DNA of 64,000 nucleotides from Deltaproteobacteria bacterium (GCA_016875395.1 VGRF01000001.1:31921-95920), one strand, 5' to 3'; positions 1-8,610 are shown, counted from the stretch's first letter. The notes: generated by a model from the sequence alone, not told the origin. Translations and numbers: made by a program.

Positions 1-1
1 G

Positions 2-166
2 TGCTTCGTCAGCTACGCGGTCAACGCGCGCACCGGCCTCGTCGTCGCCACGGGCGCGATCGACAACCTCGGCAAAGGCGCCGCGGGCCAGGCCATCCAA
101 AACGCGAACCTGATGTGCGGAATCCCCGAAGTTTCGGGGCTCGAGGGCCTGCCGGTTTGGCCTTGA
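2..166 (+). CDS. argC: N-acetyl-gamma-glutamyl-phosphate reductase, C-terminal end (partial)
   Basis: This is the last 54 codons of a gene whose start lies before the window. The readable tail contains [18 protein letters not shown] followed by CGIPE, which matches the well-conserved C-terminal helix and strand of ArgC. ArgC is the cytoplasmic NADPH-dependent enzyme that reduces N-acetylglutamyl phosphate to the semialdehyde in arginine biosynthesis. The catalytic Cys and the NADP fold lie upstream and cannot be checked. The tail after the motif ([12 protein letters not shown]) is about ten residues longer than in many homologues. The gene ends at a TGA, and a strong hairpin follows about 160 bases downstream. 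Confidence 0.85.
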   Translation, partial: CFVSYAVNARTGLVVATGAIDNLGKGAAGQAIQNANLMCGIPEVSGLEGLPVWP

Positions 167-328
167 TCCCGTGACGGGTTCGCGCCCCTCCTGGTTTACT
201 CCGCTCCGGCGGCCAAAGCGCCGCCTCCGCTGCGCGCTTCGCTTGCGTGGGCGGTTGCGGAGATCCAGCTAGGGAACACCGAGGTCGTTCTGGCCCGCGA
301 GCCGCACGTGAGGGCCCCGGGGACACGA

Positions 329-358
329 ACGCCCCGGCGCTGTCAGGCGCCGGGGCGT
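329..358. terminator. GC-rich hairpin between converging genes
   Basis: A perfect 12-base-pair stem (329-340 with 347-358) encloses a six-base loop and is followed by TCGTTGTTAGG. It lies between the end of argC on the plus strand and the end of the MaoC gene on the minus strand. It could therefore serve as a bidirectional terminator. The T-run is weak, so the termination role is inferred. Confidence 0.5.
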
Positions 359-375
359 CGTTGTTAGGGCGAGGC

Positions 376-795
376 TCATCCGTTGAGGCGGACGATCGCA
401 CTCCCCGGCGTCGTGTTCTGGCCCTGCTCGTTCTTCACGAACAGCTCGACTTCGGCCAGCTTCTTCCCGCCTTCTTCCCACTTGCGCTTCACGGTGCCGC
501 CGAGCGTCATCTCGAGGTCCGGCTTGTCCATGCCGCGGTACTGGCAGCTGATCTTCTGGATGCGGCCGCCGTGATCGAGCCAGTTCGACACGAGCTCGCC
601 GAGCGCCGCGTACTTGAAGCGGCCGTGCACGATGATCGAGCCGAGCGCCTTCGACTGCGGGAAGTTGTAGTCGTGGTGCAGCGGATTGAAGTCGCCGCCG
701 CCCGCCGCGTACTTCACGAGCTGCGTCACGCCGGGCTTCTTCTTCAGCACCGGCAGGGCATCGCCTTCCTTGAACGAGTCCCACTTGAGGGGCAT
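376..795 (-). CDS. MaoC-like hotdog acyl-CoA hydratase/dehydratase subunit
   Basis: 139 residues, the size of a single-hotdog MaoC domain. The hydratase motif is visible as GGGDFNPLHHD, with the catalytic Asp near residue 35 and His near residue 40, followed by GSIIVHGRF. Such proteins add water reversibly to 2-enoyl-CoA or enoyl-ACP esters. The next gene on the same strand (887-1375) encodes a FAS1-like dehydratase N-domain. The two probably form a heterodimer like the mycobacterial HadAB type, in which only one subunit carries the active-site pair (inference). The ATG is at 793-795. The substrate cannot be read from the sequence. Confidence 0.8.
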   Translation of the reverse strand: MPLKWDSFKEGDALPVLKKKPGVTQLVKYAAGGGDFNPLHHDYNFPQSKALGSIIVHGRFKYAALGELVSNWLDHGGRIQKISCQYRGMDKPDLEMTLGGTVKRKWEEGGKKLAEVELFVKNEQGQNTTPGSAIVRLNG

Positions 796-886
796 CGCGT
801 TTTCCTTTCGACTTGCCCGCGCCGATCCACTCTGAGGAGTGCCGCTTCAATGCGGAAGCGCGGGGGAGATTGAGATTGTTAGGGGC

Positions 887-1375
887 CTAGTAGAACAGAC
901 CCTGCGAGCGCTGCGTCGCGACCACGCGGCCGTGCTGGTTCTTCACGGTCGTGAGGTTCGTGACGATCAGCATCTCGCCCATGGCCTTGGTCTCGCGCAC
1001 GTCGAGGCCCGCGACCTGGCCGGTCACGGTGAGCGTGTCGCCCGCGCAGATGTCCTCGAAGTACTCGGTCTCGGCGCCGCCATCGAGCACGTTCCTGAGG
1101 CCGTGCTCGAGGCGCGGGCCCGGCAGCATCGGGCCGGAGAACGTGTCGTTGGACTTGCCGGGGATGAAGATCGCCGTGCCGAAGTAGGTCGCCGGCGCGG
1201 GCAGGCTGCGATAGCCGGCCTTCTTCGCGGCGGCTTCGTCGAAGTAGACCGGGTCCGTGTACCCGACGCCGCGCGCGAAGGCGCGCACGCTCGTGGTGGT
1301 GACTTCGTGCGTCCACGGCGGCGACTCGACGCCGACCACGGCGCGCATCGCAGGCGTGATCTCGATCTTGGCCAT
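887..1375 (-). CDS. FAS1-like dehydratase (MaoC N-terminal domain) partner
   Basis: 162 residues from the ATG at 1373-1375, chosen because AGGAGG sits just upstream. An upstream in-frame start would add 14 residues with no ribosome site. The protein begins MAKIEITPAMRAVVG and has the hotdog pattern TTTSVRAFARGVGYTDPVYFDEAAA, then PAPATYFGTAIF, typical of FAS1-like dehydratase N-domains. It lacks the D-x4-H hydratase pair seen in its neighbour at 376-795, so it is likely the structural or substrate-binding half of a two-gene enoyl-thioester hydratase. Both genes lie on the minus strand about 90 bases apart. Confidence 0.75.
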   Translation of the reverse strand: MAKIEITPAMRAVVGVESPPWTHEVTTTSVRAFARGVGYTDPVYFDEAAAKKAGYRSLPAPATYFGTAIFIPGKSNDTFSGPMLPGPRLEHGLRNVLDGGAETEYFEDICAGDTLTVTGQVAGLDVRETKAMGEMLIVTNLTTVKNQHGRVVATQRSQGLFY

Positions 1376-1439
1376 GCGGGGGATCCTCCTGAGAAATGGG
1401 AAGCGCGCACCGTACACCAGCGTCGGGGCCGGGCGGGCG

Positions 1440-1503
1440 ACCGGTCATTCCGGCCGGGCCGAAATGATCGCCCGGTCATTTCGGCCCGGCCTGAACGTTC
1501 GGC
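1440..1503. repeat. REP-like inverted repeat pair, copy 1
   Basis: Two GC-rich 21-base units, at 1446-1466 and 1477-1497, lie 31 bases apart in inverted orientation. Each is built on a near-palindromic CGGCC(G/C)GGCC core flanked by CATT and AATG-like arms. The same arrangement recurs at 11646-11696. The element fills the gap between two minus-strand genes. It resembles a REP/BIME element or a post-transcriptional hairpin pair. Confidence 0.75.
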
Positions 1504-1504
1504 C

Positions 1505-2311
1505 CTACGTCCCGCGGTAGACCGGCGCGCGCTTCTCGGCGAACGCCCGCGGGCCCTCGAGCGCGTCGGCGCTGCGCATCACGCCCGCGGAGTTGCGCGC
1601 CTCGATCGCGAACGCCTCGGCGAGCGCGACGCCGCTCGTCTCGAGCGCGGTGCGCTTGATCGCGCGCAGTGCGAGCGGCCCGTTGCGCGCGAGCCGCGCG
1701 GCGATCGCCTCCACCGCTGGCATCAGCTCGCTCGGCTCGACGAGGCGATTCACCAGGCCGAGCGCGAGCGCCTCGCTCGCCGGGATCGGGTCGCCCGTCA
1801 GCAGAATCTCCATCGCGCGCGCGAACGGGATCTGGCGCGCGAGGCGCACCATCGAGCCGCCGCCGGGCACGAGCGCGCGCTGCACCTCGGTCAGCCCGAA
1901 GCGCGCGTGCTTCACCGCAAAGCGGAGGTCGCAGGCGAGCATCAGCTCGAAGCCGCCCGCGAGCGCATCCCCGTTGATCGCGGCGATCAGCGGCTTGTCG
2001 AGCGCGAGCTCCTTCATCAGCGCGGCCTGCATCACGCTGGGCTCGGCCAGCACGCGCCGATCCCACTCGTCCTGCGGCTGCCGGCCGCCCGTCCAGAGCG
2101 GCAGCAGCTTCTTCAGGTCGCCGCCGGAGGTGAACATCTCGCTGCCTGCGCCGGTGAGGACGCCGAGGCGCAGTGTGTCGTCGTCGCGCAGCTCCGTGAG
2201 CGCGTCCGCGAGCCGGCAGATCGCCTCGGGGCTCAGCGCGTTCTTCACTGCCGGGCGGTTGAAGGTGATCCAGGCAACGCCGTCGCGTTTCTCGAAGAGC
2301 AGGTCGGCCAT
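1505..2311 (-). CDS. enoyl-CoA hydratase/isomerase family protein
   Basis: 268 residues from the ATG at 2309-2311 (MADLLFEKRDGVAWITFNRP), the standard crotonase length. Crotonase landmarks are clear: NALSPEAI, the oxyanion-hole segment TSGGDLKKLL, AGGFELMLACDLRFA with the first catalytic Glu, and FGLTEVQRALVPGGG with the second. Both glutamates used by hydratases are kept, so hydration of 2-enoyl-CoA is likely, although isomerases and other crotonase reactions cannot be excluded. An open frame continues upstream to 2959, but that part is codon-bias shadow of the NnrU gene. With the hydratase pair downstream it forms a CoA-ester degradation cluster. Confidence 0.85.
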   Translation of the reverse strand: MADLLFEKRDGVAWITFNRPAVKNALSPEAICRLADALTELRDDDTLRLGVLTGAGSEMFTSGGDLKKLLPLWTGGRQPQDEWDRRVLAEPSVMQAALMKELALDKPLIAAINGDALAGGFELMLACDLRFAVKHARFGLTEVQRALVPGGGSMVRLARQIPFARAMEILLTGDPIPASEALALGLVNRLVEPSELMPAVEAIAARLARNGPLALRAIKRTALETSGVALAEAFAIEARNSAGVMRSADALEGPRAFAEKRAPVYRGT

Positions 2312-2383
2312 GCGCGCACCGTAGGGCGATTCGCGCGCACGAGCCGCGCGTGACATACTCGCTGCGCGCCCGCGGAGCTCACG

Positions 2384-3049
2384 ATGTCCACCGCCACCGA
2401 GATCACGCTGCTCTGGGCCGCCTTCACCGCGACGCACCTCGGCCTCGCGAGCGTGCGCGTCGAGCCGCGACTGCGCGCGAAGCTCGGCGATGTCGGGTTC
2501 CTCGGCCTCTACTCGCTCGTCGCGCTCGCGATCTTCATCCCGCTCGTGCGCCTCTACTTCGCGAACCGCCACGGCGGCGCGTGGCTGTGGGCGATCGAAG
2601 TGGGGACGCCTCTGCGCGCGGCGCTCTACGTCCTGATGACCCTCGGCGTCGTCATGACGGTCGGTTCGATCCTGCGCCCGAGCCCCGCCGCGCTCGCGCC
2701 CGGCGCGAGCAGCGAAGTCGCGGGCCTCTACCGCATCACGCGCCACCCGATGGTGATGGGCCTCGCGCTGCTCTTCGCGCTGCACCTCGTGCCCAACGCC
2801 AGCAGCGCCGACGCCGCGTTTTTCGGCGGCTTCGTCGCCTTCTCGCTCGCCGGCGCGTGGCACCAAGACGCCCGCAAGCTCCACGCGCCTCCGCCCGGCT
2901 TCCGCGAGTTCCACGCGCACACCGCCTTCATCCCCTTCACGCGCGCGGGCTGGCTCCAAGGCGTGAAGGAAATCCCCGCGCTCGTCTGGTTGTTAGGCAT
3001 CGCAGCCTCCGCGCTCGCGAGATGGTTCCACCCGCGCGGGCTTTGGTAG
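2384..3049 (+). CDS. NnrU family integral membrane protein
   Basis: 221 residues with about five to six hydrophobic segments. They start with ITLLWAAFTATHLGLAS and include the family signature LYRITRHPMVMGLALLFALHL near the middle and FREFHAHTAFIPF near the end. The family (NnrU, linked to denitrification regulation, and isoprenylcysteine-methyltransferase-like relatives) has the same RHPM and paired His pattern. Its biochemical role is not settled. No nitrogen-oxide genes are nearby, so a denitrification role is not supported here. The start ATG lies 72 bases from the divergent hydratase gene. Confidence 0.7.
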   Translation: MSTATEITLLWAAFTATHLGLASVRVEPRLRAKLGDVGFLGLYSLVALAIFIPLVRLYFANRHGGAWLWAIEVGTPLRAALYVLMTLGVVMTVGSILRPSPAALAPGASSEVAGLYRITRHPMVMGLALLFALHLVPNASSADAAFFGGFVAFSLAGAWHQDARKLHAPPPGFREFHAHTAFIPFTRAGWLQGVKEIPALVWLLGIAASALARWFHPRGLW

Positions 3050-3109
3050 TCCGGCAGTCGTCGCGCGCGTTCCGCGACCGAGGCGCGCTCTGAGCCGTGC
3101 GCGCTGCCC

Positions 3110-3859
3110 TCAGCTCCGGGGCATCCAGGGCTCGCTGAAGAACCAATCGAGGGCATCGGGCTGAAAGTCCGATGGCGGCCAGTGTCGTCCCCCCTCGTCC
3201 ACGACGAACGTGAGGTTGCACCCAAGCTCCTCGAGGTGCCGCTTCATCGGCAGCGCGACGTGCTCGAACGGGAACAGCTCGTCGTGGGTGCCGTAGGTCA
3301 GATAGACCGCGGGGCGCAGTGTGTCGGACTCGGCGGCGTCGGCTTCGAGGGCGAGGAAGCCGGCGGCCCAAGCCATCACCGCGCAGAACAGGCCGGGGTT
3401 CGAGAGGCCGACGCTGAGCGCGTAGCTCGCGCCGTCGGAGTAGCCGATCAGGGCCTGGCGCCCGCGATCGATCGGGTAGCGGCGGTAGACGAGGTCGTAC
3501 GCGTACTCGAGGAAGTCGAGGTCAGGGCGCGGCGAGGGCTGATCGGGCTGGAGTGCGCCGCTGTCGTCGCGCATGCCGAGCGCGATCAGATCCCACGTCA
3601 TGTGAAACGAGCGCGCCACCAGCACGAAGGCCTGCCGCTGCTGCGCCTCGAAGCGGTACGCGCGCATCAGCGCCTCGTCTTGGCGGCCGGCGCCGTGGAG
3701 CACGGTCAGCAGCGGGTACTTCTTCGCGGGGTCGATCTCGTCGGGCGTGAAGAGCGCGGCGCGCTGCGGGCCGCGCTCGATCCAGACGAGGCCCGTCGGC
3801 ACCTCGAAATCCACGGGCTCGGGCGGCTTGTGCGTGACGCGCAGCTTCAGGCTGTCCAT
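3110..3859 (-). CDS. alpha/beta hydrolase, PHB-depolymerase/phospholipase-carboxylesterase type
   Basis: 249 residues. The protein shows LLTVLHGAGRQDEAL (oxyanion loop), then RQALIGYSDGASYALSVGL with the G-x-S-x-G nucleophile elbow. VYLTYGTHDELFPF supplies the acid region and DEGGRHWPPSDF the probable catalytic His. This arrangement fits cytoplasmic serine esterases of the PHB-depolymerase/LpqC type. No signal peptide is seen. It converges with the NnrU gene, with about 60 bases between. Confidence 0.75.
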   Translation of the reverse strand: MDSLKLRVTHKPPEPVDFEVPTGLVWIERGPQRAALFTPDEIDPAKKYPLLTVLHGAGRQDEALMRAYRFEAQQRQAFVLVARSFHMTWDLIALGMRDDSGALQPDQPSPRPDLDFLEYAYDLVYRRYPIDRGRQALIGYSDGASYALSVGLSNPGLFCAVMAWAAGFLALEADAAESDTLRPAVYLTYGTHDELFPFEHVALPMKRHLEELGCNLTFVVDEGGRHWPPSDFQPDALDWFFSEPWMPRS

Positions 3860-3991
3860 GCCGCGAATGCTGCCCCTTGCGCGCCCGATTCGCCGTAGCC
3901 GGGTTCACACCTGGGTGCGGCTCGCGAACCGCCCTTCGCCTACCGGCGCCCGGGCCAGTTCCTTAGGCTGCGCGCCTTTCCGGGGGTTCCC

Positions 3992-4992
3992 TTGCGACGA
4001 CTGCTCCTCCTGGCGCTCGGCCTCGCGCTCGCGGCCTGCAGCAACTCGAAGCCCGTGAAGGCCCCGGCCCCGCCGACGCCCTCCACCCTGGACGTCGTGA
4101 ACTTCTCCACCTACCTCGGGAACGACCTCGCCGACAGCGTGCGCGACATCGTGCTCGACACGGCTGCGAGCCCCAACCTCTACGTCACCGGCTCGGCGAA
4201 GTCCGCGAACCTGCTGCCCGGCAGCCCGGTCGCGGCATTCGGCGGAAACGAGGACGCCTTCGTCGCGAAGTTCGACGGCAACGGAGCCTTGCTCTGGTGG
4301 ACGTTCGTGGGCGGTCCGGGGCCCGACAGCGCGTATGCGATCGGGGTCGACGGCAACGGCGACGTCGTGATCGGCGGCGGCGCGGCCGCAGGCTTCCCGG
4401 TCACGGGCGGCGCGCTGCTGACACAGTTCCAGGGCGGCGCCGGCGCGTGCGATCCGACGCAGCTGCCGACGAACAACACCACGGTGCCCAGCGGCGCCAG
4501 ATGCGACCCGGACACCGCCAACCCCGCGCTCGATGGCTTCGTCGCAAAGCTCTCCGGTGCGAACGGCGCGCTCCAGTGGGCGACCTACTTCGGCAGCGGG
4601 CGATTCGACGTCAACGTCTACCGAGACGATCCGATGGAGCCTGCGAAGGCGTCGGGTCCGACTCCAACAACAACGTCTACGTCACGGGCGGGACGTACTC
4701 TCCAAACCTTCCGACGACGACCGGCGCGTATCAGACGACGCGCAACGCCACGATCTCCGCGTTCGCGGCCGTGCTGAACCGCGACCTCAGCGCGCTGCGC
4801 TACGCGACCTACATCGGTGGTTCCGGCGACTCGACGGGCCGCACCGCAGCGGTGCGCGCCGAGGGTCGCTTCACGCTCGGCGGCATCTCCCAGAACGGCT
4901 GGCCGCTGCAGAACGCGACCGGCGGCGCAGTCAGCGCCGGCGACGACCACGGTGCGGTCGCCGATATCACCGTTCCGCTCGGCCCAGGCTGA
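3992..4992 (+). pseudogene. beta-propeller (SBBP-repeat) lipoprotein, frameshifted
   Basis: A TTG start at 3992, behind a GGGGG ribosome site, gives MRRLLLLALGLALAACSNS, a lipoprotein signal with lipobox LAAC (Cys16). The body carries SBBP-like blades such as FVAKFDGNGALLWWTFVGG and FVAKLSGANGALQWATYFGS. Near 4630-4645 the frame breaks: the first frame goes on as unrelated sequence to 4777. The next blade (SNNNVYVTGGTYSPNLP, then LRYATYIGGSG) continues in another frame to 4992. A one-base indel explains this. It could be a real pseudogene or an assembly error. The family is secreted or anchored outside the cytoplasm and has no known enzyme activity. Confidence 0.7.
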
Positions 4993-5098
4993 TCGCTTCC
5001 TCGCCGCCCGCTTGTTAGGGAGAGCGCCGCCTCGGCGGCGCGTGGCGTGCGGTACGCGCAGTGGGGCAGGCTCTGCCTCGCGCGCGGGAGGCGCCGCC

Positions 5099-6412
5099 AT
5101 GAAGCTGCTCTGGTTCCATCTCATGCCCTACACGGATCTGCCGGACGACTTCCGCGAGAAGCACTCCTCGGTCTGGGTCGACGTCGACCCCACGCTGTTC
5201 GACCCCGCCAAGGCGAACGGCATGTACAACGACTTCCTCGACGAGCTCGAGTTCGCCGCCGAAGTCGGCTTCGATGCGGTGTGCGTGAACGAGCACCACT
5301 CGAACGGCTACGGACTCATGCCGTCGCCGAACTTGATCGCCGCCACGCTCGCGCGCCGCACGCGGGACGCAGCGATCTGCGTGATGGGCAACTCGCTCGC
5401 GCTCTACAATCCGCCGACCCGCGTCGCGGAGGAGTTCGCGATGCTCGACGTGATCAGCGGCGGGCGGCTGATCGCGGGCTTCCCGGTCGGCACGCCGATG
5501 GACACTTGTTACGCCTACGGCATCAACCCGAGCCAGCTGCGCGAGCGTTACCACGAGGCGCACGACCTGGTCGTCAGGGCCTGGGCCGCCGAACAGGCGT
5601 TCACGTTTCACGGCCGATACAACCAGCTGCGCTACGTGAACCCGTGGCCGAAGCCGGTGCAGCGCCCGCACCCGCCGATCTGGATCCCGGGCGGCGCGTC
5701 GATCGAGACCTGGGATTGGTGCGGCGAGCGCGACTACGTCTACTCGTATCTCTCGTACTTCGGGTACAAGCAGGGCATCGCGACGATGCGCGGCTTCTGG
5801 GACGCGATGAAGCGCCTCGGCAAGGAGCCGAACCCGTTCCACGCCGCGTTCTTGCAGTTCGTCGGCGTGGCCGAGACGCGCGAAGAGGCGCTCGAGCTCT
5901 ACGCCGAGCCCGCGCTCTACTTCTACGAGCGCTGCCTGCACGTCGACTCGCGCTGGTCGGCGCCGCCCGGCTACGCGAGCGAGGCTTCGCTGCGCGCGCG
6001 CATGAAGTCGCAGGTGGCGCTCGCCGCAGAGCGCGCGAGCGAGGGCGCGGCGAAGAAGTCGCGCACGACCTTCGAGGACATCGTGCGCCGCGGCTACGTG
6101 ATCATCGGCAGCCCCGACGAAGTGGCGGAGCAGCTGCGCGAGGTCGCGGTCGACCTGAACGTGGGCCAGCTCATGCTGCTGATGCAGTACGGCAACATGA
6201 CCAAAGACCTCGCGTTCCATAACACCGAGCTGTTCGCGAAGAAGGTGGCGCCGCAGCTGCGCGGCCTGTTCGAGAACGAGTGGGAGAACCGGTGGTGGCC
6301 GCGACCGCTGCCGCTCGCTGCGCGTGCGACCGCGCGCGAGCTGCGGAGCGCGCAAGCGCCGCGCCGCGAGCCGAAGGCGAGTGAAACAAGCCCGGGAGGC
6401 GCACGCGCGTGA
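5099..6412 (+). CDS. LLM-class (bacterial luciferase-like) flavin-dependent oxidoreductase
   Basis: 437 residues from the ATG at 5099, preceded by GGGAGG. It is an alpha-subunit-type luciferase-like TIM barrel: MKLLWFHLMPYTDLP, VCVNEHHSNGYGLMPSPNL, RVAEEFAMLDVISGGRLIAGFPVG, and PKPVQRPHPPIWIPGGAS. These are the usual flavin-binding and core strands. The EHH signature near residue 70 is typical. The enzyme should use FMN or F420 to oxidise an organic substrate. Its last four bases overlap the GTG of the alpha/beta hydrolase at 6409, so the two are translationally coupled. The C-terminal 30 residues are low-complexity Ala/Arg-rich. The substrate is unknown. Confidence 0.85.
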   Translation: MKLLWFHLMPYTDLPDDFREKHSSVWVDVDPTLFDPAKANGMYNDFLDELEFAAEVGFDAVCVNEHHSNGYGLMPSPNLIAATLARRTRDAAICVMGNSLALYNPPTRVAEEFAMLDVISGGRLIAGFPVGTPMDTCYAYGINPSQLRERYHEAHDLVVRAWAAEQAFTFHGRYNQLRYVNPWPKPVQRPHPPIWIPGGASIETWDWCGERDYVYSYLSYFGYKQGIATMRGFWDAMKRLGKEPNPFHAAFLQFVGVAETREEALELYAEPALYFYERCLHVDSRWSAPPGYASEASLRARMKSQVALAAERASEGAAKKSRTTFEDIVRRGYVIIGSPDEVAEQLREVAVDLNVGQLMLLMQYGNMTKDLAFHNTELFAKKVAPQLRGLFENEWENRWWPRPLPLAARATARELRSAQAPRREPKASETSPGGARA

Positions 6413-7194
6413 CCACGTTGCGCGAGCACAGCGTGCGGGTGAACGGCGAGAGCGTGCGCGTGTGGGAGAAGGGCGCGGGGCGAACGGTCGGCGTGCTCGC
6501 GGGCCTGCTCGGAGCGCCGCGCTGGACGCCATTTCTCGAGTCGCTCGCGCAGCGGCACCACGTGGTGGTGCCCTCGCTCCCCGGCCACGCGGGCGGCGGC
6601 GACTTCCGCAAGCTCGACGACATCGCCGACTGGGTGAGCGCCACGCTCGATTTGCTCGACGCCGCCGATCTCGAAGGCGCCGACCTCGTCGGCTTCGGAC
6701 CCGGCGCGATGCTCGCGGCCGAGTGCGCCGCGTTCTCGCATCCCGTCGCAGGCAAGCTCGTGCTGTGCGCGCCGTTCGGCCTGTTCGACGCGAGCGAGCC
6801 GGTCACCGACTTCTGGGCGCGCCGCCCGAACCAGCGCGCGGCAACGTTCTCCGCGCAGCCAGCCGAGTTCGCGCGCGACGTGCTCGCGCCGCCCGCTGGC
6901 GCCGACGAGCTCGAGCACCAGATCGCGCAGACGCGCGCGCTCGAAGCCGCCGCGCGCTTGCTGTGGCCGAACTGCGACCGCGGCCTCGCGAAGCGCCTGC
7001 ACCGCGTGCGCAACGACACGCTGCTCGTGTGGGGCGAGCGCGACGCGATCGTGCCCGCCAGCTACGCGAAGAAGTTTGCCGCGGGAATCACGGGCAACGC
7101 GCGGGTGCACGTCATCCCGGGCGCGGGGCACGTGCTCGATCACGACGCCCCCACGGAGCTCGCCGCGGCGATCGAGGAGTTCGTGGGCGAGTAG
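6409..7194 (+). CDS. alpha/beta hydrolase fold protein lacking the serine nucleophile
   Basis: 261 residues, GTG start overlapping the stop of the flavin oxidoreductase by four bases. The fold is clear: VVVPSLPGHAGGG, then DLVGFGPGAMLAAECAA, VWGERDAIVP (acid Asp) and HVIPGAGHVLDHD (His). The nucleophile elbow reads G-F-G-P-G, so residue 97, normally Ser, is Gly. The acid and His remain. Classical ester hydrolysis is therefore unlikely. Roles such as cofactor-less dioxygenase, lyase or non-catalytic partner of the oxidoreductase are possible (inference). Confidence 0.75.
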   Translation: MTTLREHSVRVNGESVRVWEKGAGRTVGVLAGLLGAPRWTPFLESLAQRHHVVVPSLPGHAGGGDFRKLDDIADWVSATLDLLDAADLEGADLVGFGPGAMLAAECAAFSHPVAGKLVLCAPFGLFDASEPVTDFWARRPNQRAATFSAQPAEFARDVLAPPAGADELEHQIAQTRALEAAARLLWPNCDRGLAKRLHRVRNDTLLVWGERDAIVPASYAKKFAAGITGNARVHVIPGAGHVLDHDAPTELAAAIEEFVGE

Positions 7195-7298
7195 CGCCGG
7201 CGTGCGTCTTTGTCCGCCTGGCTTCGTTGCTGCTCGCTCGCCGCTGCGCGCGCCTCGCCAGTCGGCCAAATCCGCGCACCGGGCGAAGCGGGCGGATC

Positions 7299-8123
7299 CT
7301 AAACGCTCAGCTCCCCGCGCAGCACCGTCACCGCGCGACCTAACAGGTGCACGCGCGCGCCGCGCGTGCGCACCCGCACGACGCCCGTGCGCTGCGAGAG
7401 CTGCACGCCGGTGAGCTCGTCGCGCCCGAGGCGCGCGCACCAGAACGGCGCGAGCGAGCAGTGCGCCGACCCCGTGACCGGGTCTTCGTCGACGCCGGCC
7501 TTCGGTGCGAAGAAGCGTGAGGTGAAGTCGCACCCCGCGCGCTCGGCACGTGCCGTCGCGATCACGGCGTGGCCCGCCACGTCGCGCAGCGCGCGAAAGT
7601 CCGGCTGCAGCGCGAGCAGCGCGGCCTCGCTCGGCAGCACGACGAGCCAGCTCGGTCCATCGCTCGCATTCGGGCGAGGTACTTCGTGCACTGTCGCGTG
7701 TGCGAGACCGAGCGCCGCGAGCAGACCCGCGGGCGGCGCGCTCGATTCTGCGCGCGGTGGCAGCGCGGGGAAGTCGAGCTGGATCCACTCGCCTTCGTGC
7801 GCGGCCGTGAGCGTTCCCGAGAGGGTCGCGAAGGCGATCGGCGCGTCCGGCTTCGCGCGCCCCGTCTCCCACAGCACATGCGCGCTCGCGAGCGTCGCGT
7901 GGCCGCATAGCGGCACCTCGACTGCGGGCGTGAACCAGCGCAGGCGGAAGGCGTCGCCCTCGGGCCACAGGAACGCGGTCTCGGCGAGGTTCATCTCGGC
8001 GGCGACGGCCTGCATCCACGCGGCGTCGCGCGGCGCGCCAAGCAGGCAGACCGCCGCGGGGTTGCCGCGAAAGGGCGTGTCGGTGAACGCGTCCACTTGA
8101 TGGAGAGGGATGAGCTGCGTCAT
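7299..8123 (-). CDS. PhzF family isomerase/epimerase
   Basis: 274 residues, typical PhzF length. It begins with LHQVDAFTDTPFRGNPAAVCLL and contains EMNLAETAFLWP, with the catalytic Glu of the family near residue 46. It also has LRWFTPAVEVPLCGHATLASAHVL and DEDPVTGSAHCSLAPFW. These are the hallmarks of the two-lobe diaminopimelate-epimerase fold. PhzF proteins isomerise small metabolites; true phenazine synthesis needs other phz genes, which are absent here, so the substrate is unknown. It stands alone on the minus strand, converging with the hydrolase. Confidence 0.88.
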   Translation of the reverse strand: MTQLIPLHQVDAFTDTPFRGNPAAVCLLGAPRDAAWMQAVAAEMNLAETAFLWPEGDAFRLRWFTPAVEVPLCGHATLASAHVLWETGRAKPDAPIAFATLSGTLTAAHEGEWIQLDFPALPPRAESSAPPAGLLAALGLAHATVHEVPRPNASDGPSWLVVLPSEAALLALQPDFRALRDVAGHAVIATARAERAGCDFTSRFFAPKAGVDEDPVTGSAHCSLAPFWCARLGRDELTGVQLSQRTGVVRVRTRGARVHLLGRAVTVLRGELSV

Positions 8124-8189
8124 GCCTACGAGCCTAATGCCTCGCGCGCGCGATGGGCTCGGACGCGTGGCGCAGAACGAGGCGCACTC

Positions 8190-8219
8190 GACCCGGACAA
8201 GCCGGGCTGCGGCCGGGTC
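8190..8219 (-). terminator. possible hairpin at the 3' end of the arsenate-reductase-like gene
   Basis: GACCCGG (8190-8196) pairs with CCGGGTC (8213-8219) across a 16-base loop that can itself fold. The arm overlaps the stop codon of the minus-strand gene ending at 8218. There is no T-run, so a terminator role is only suggested. Confidence 0.3.
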
Positions 8220-8610
8220 ACAGCCGCGCGAGCAGCTCCTTCACGCGCCGCTCGATCTCGTCGCGCACCTGGCGCACCCCCGCCTCGTCGAGATCGCGCG
8301 GGTCGCGCAGCGCCCAGTCGTCGCGGACGCGCGCGCGCACGTGCGGGCACGCATCGCCGCAGCCCATCGTGATCGCAGCGTCGAAGCTGAGATGCTCGAC
8401 GGCGTCGAGGCCCTTCGACGCGTGCGCCGCGAGGTCGATGCCGCGCTCTCTCATCGCCGCGATCGCCTTCGGGTTCACGCGCCCCGCCGGCCGCGAGCCC
8501 GCGCTGTGCGCTTCGACTTCGCCGCCGCCGAGGGCGCGCGCGAACGCTTCCGCCATCTGGCTGCGATTCGAGTTCTCGACGCACACGAACAGCACGCGCT
8601 TCATCTTCAC
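8218..8610 (-). CDS. low-molecular-weight phosphatase-fold arsenate reductase-like protein
   Basis: 130 residues. The N-terminal P-loop VLFVCVENSNRSQMAEAFAR has the Cys-x5-Arg motif of low-molecular-weight tyrosine phosphatases and thioredoxin-coupled arsenate reductases. AHSAGSRPAGRVNP follows, then DAAITMGCGDACPHV, which carries two further Cys residues as in the resolving pair of ArsC. DDWALRDPRDLD holds the catalytic Asp. These features favour arsenate reductase over a plain phosphatase. No arsenite pump or ArsR lies beside it, so the physiological role is inferred from the family. It diverges from the small gene at 8664. Confidence 0.8.
   Translation of the reverse strand: MKMKRVLFVCVENSNRSQMAEAFARALGGGEVEAHSAGSRPAGRVNPKAIAAMRERGIDLAAHASKGLDAVEHLSFDAAITMGCGDACPHVRARVRDDWALRDPRDLDEAGVRQVRDEIERRVKELLARL

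Noticed and set aside
2312..2959. Long minus-strand open frame extending the enoyl-CoA hydratase upstream
   Set aside because: It is Arg/Glu-rich, antisense to the NnrU gene, and shows only the codon bias of GC-rich DNA.
7211..7290. Long-range inverted repeat TCCGCC..GCTTCG between the convergent hydrolase and PhzF genes
   Set aside because: The arms are imperfect and the loop is about 50 bases, so a terminator or repeat call is not supported.
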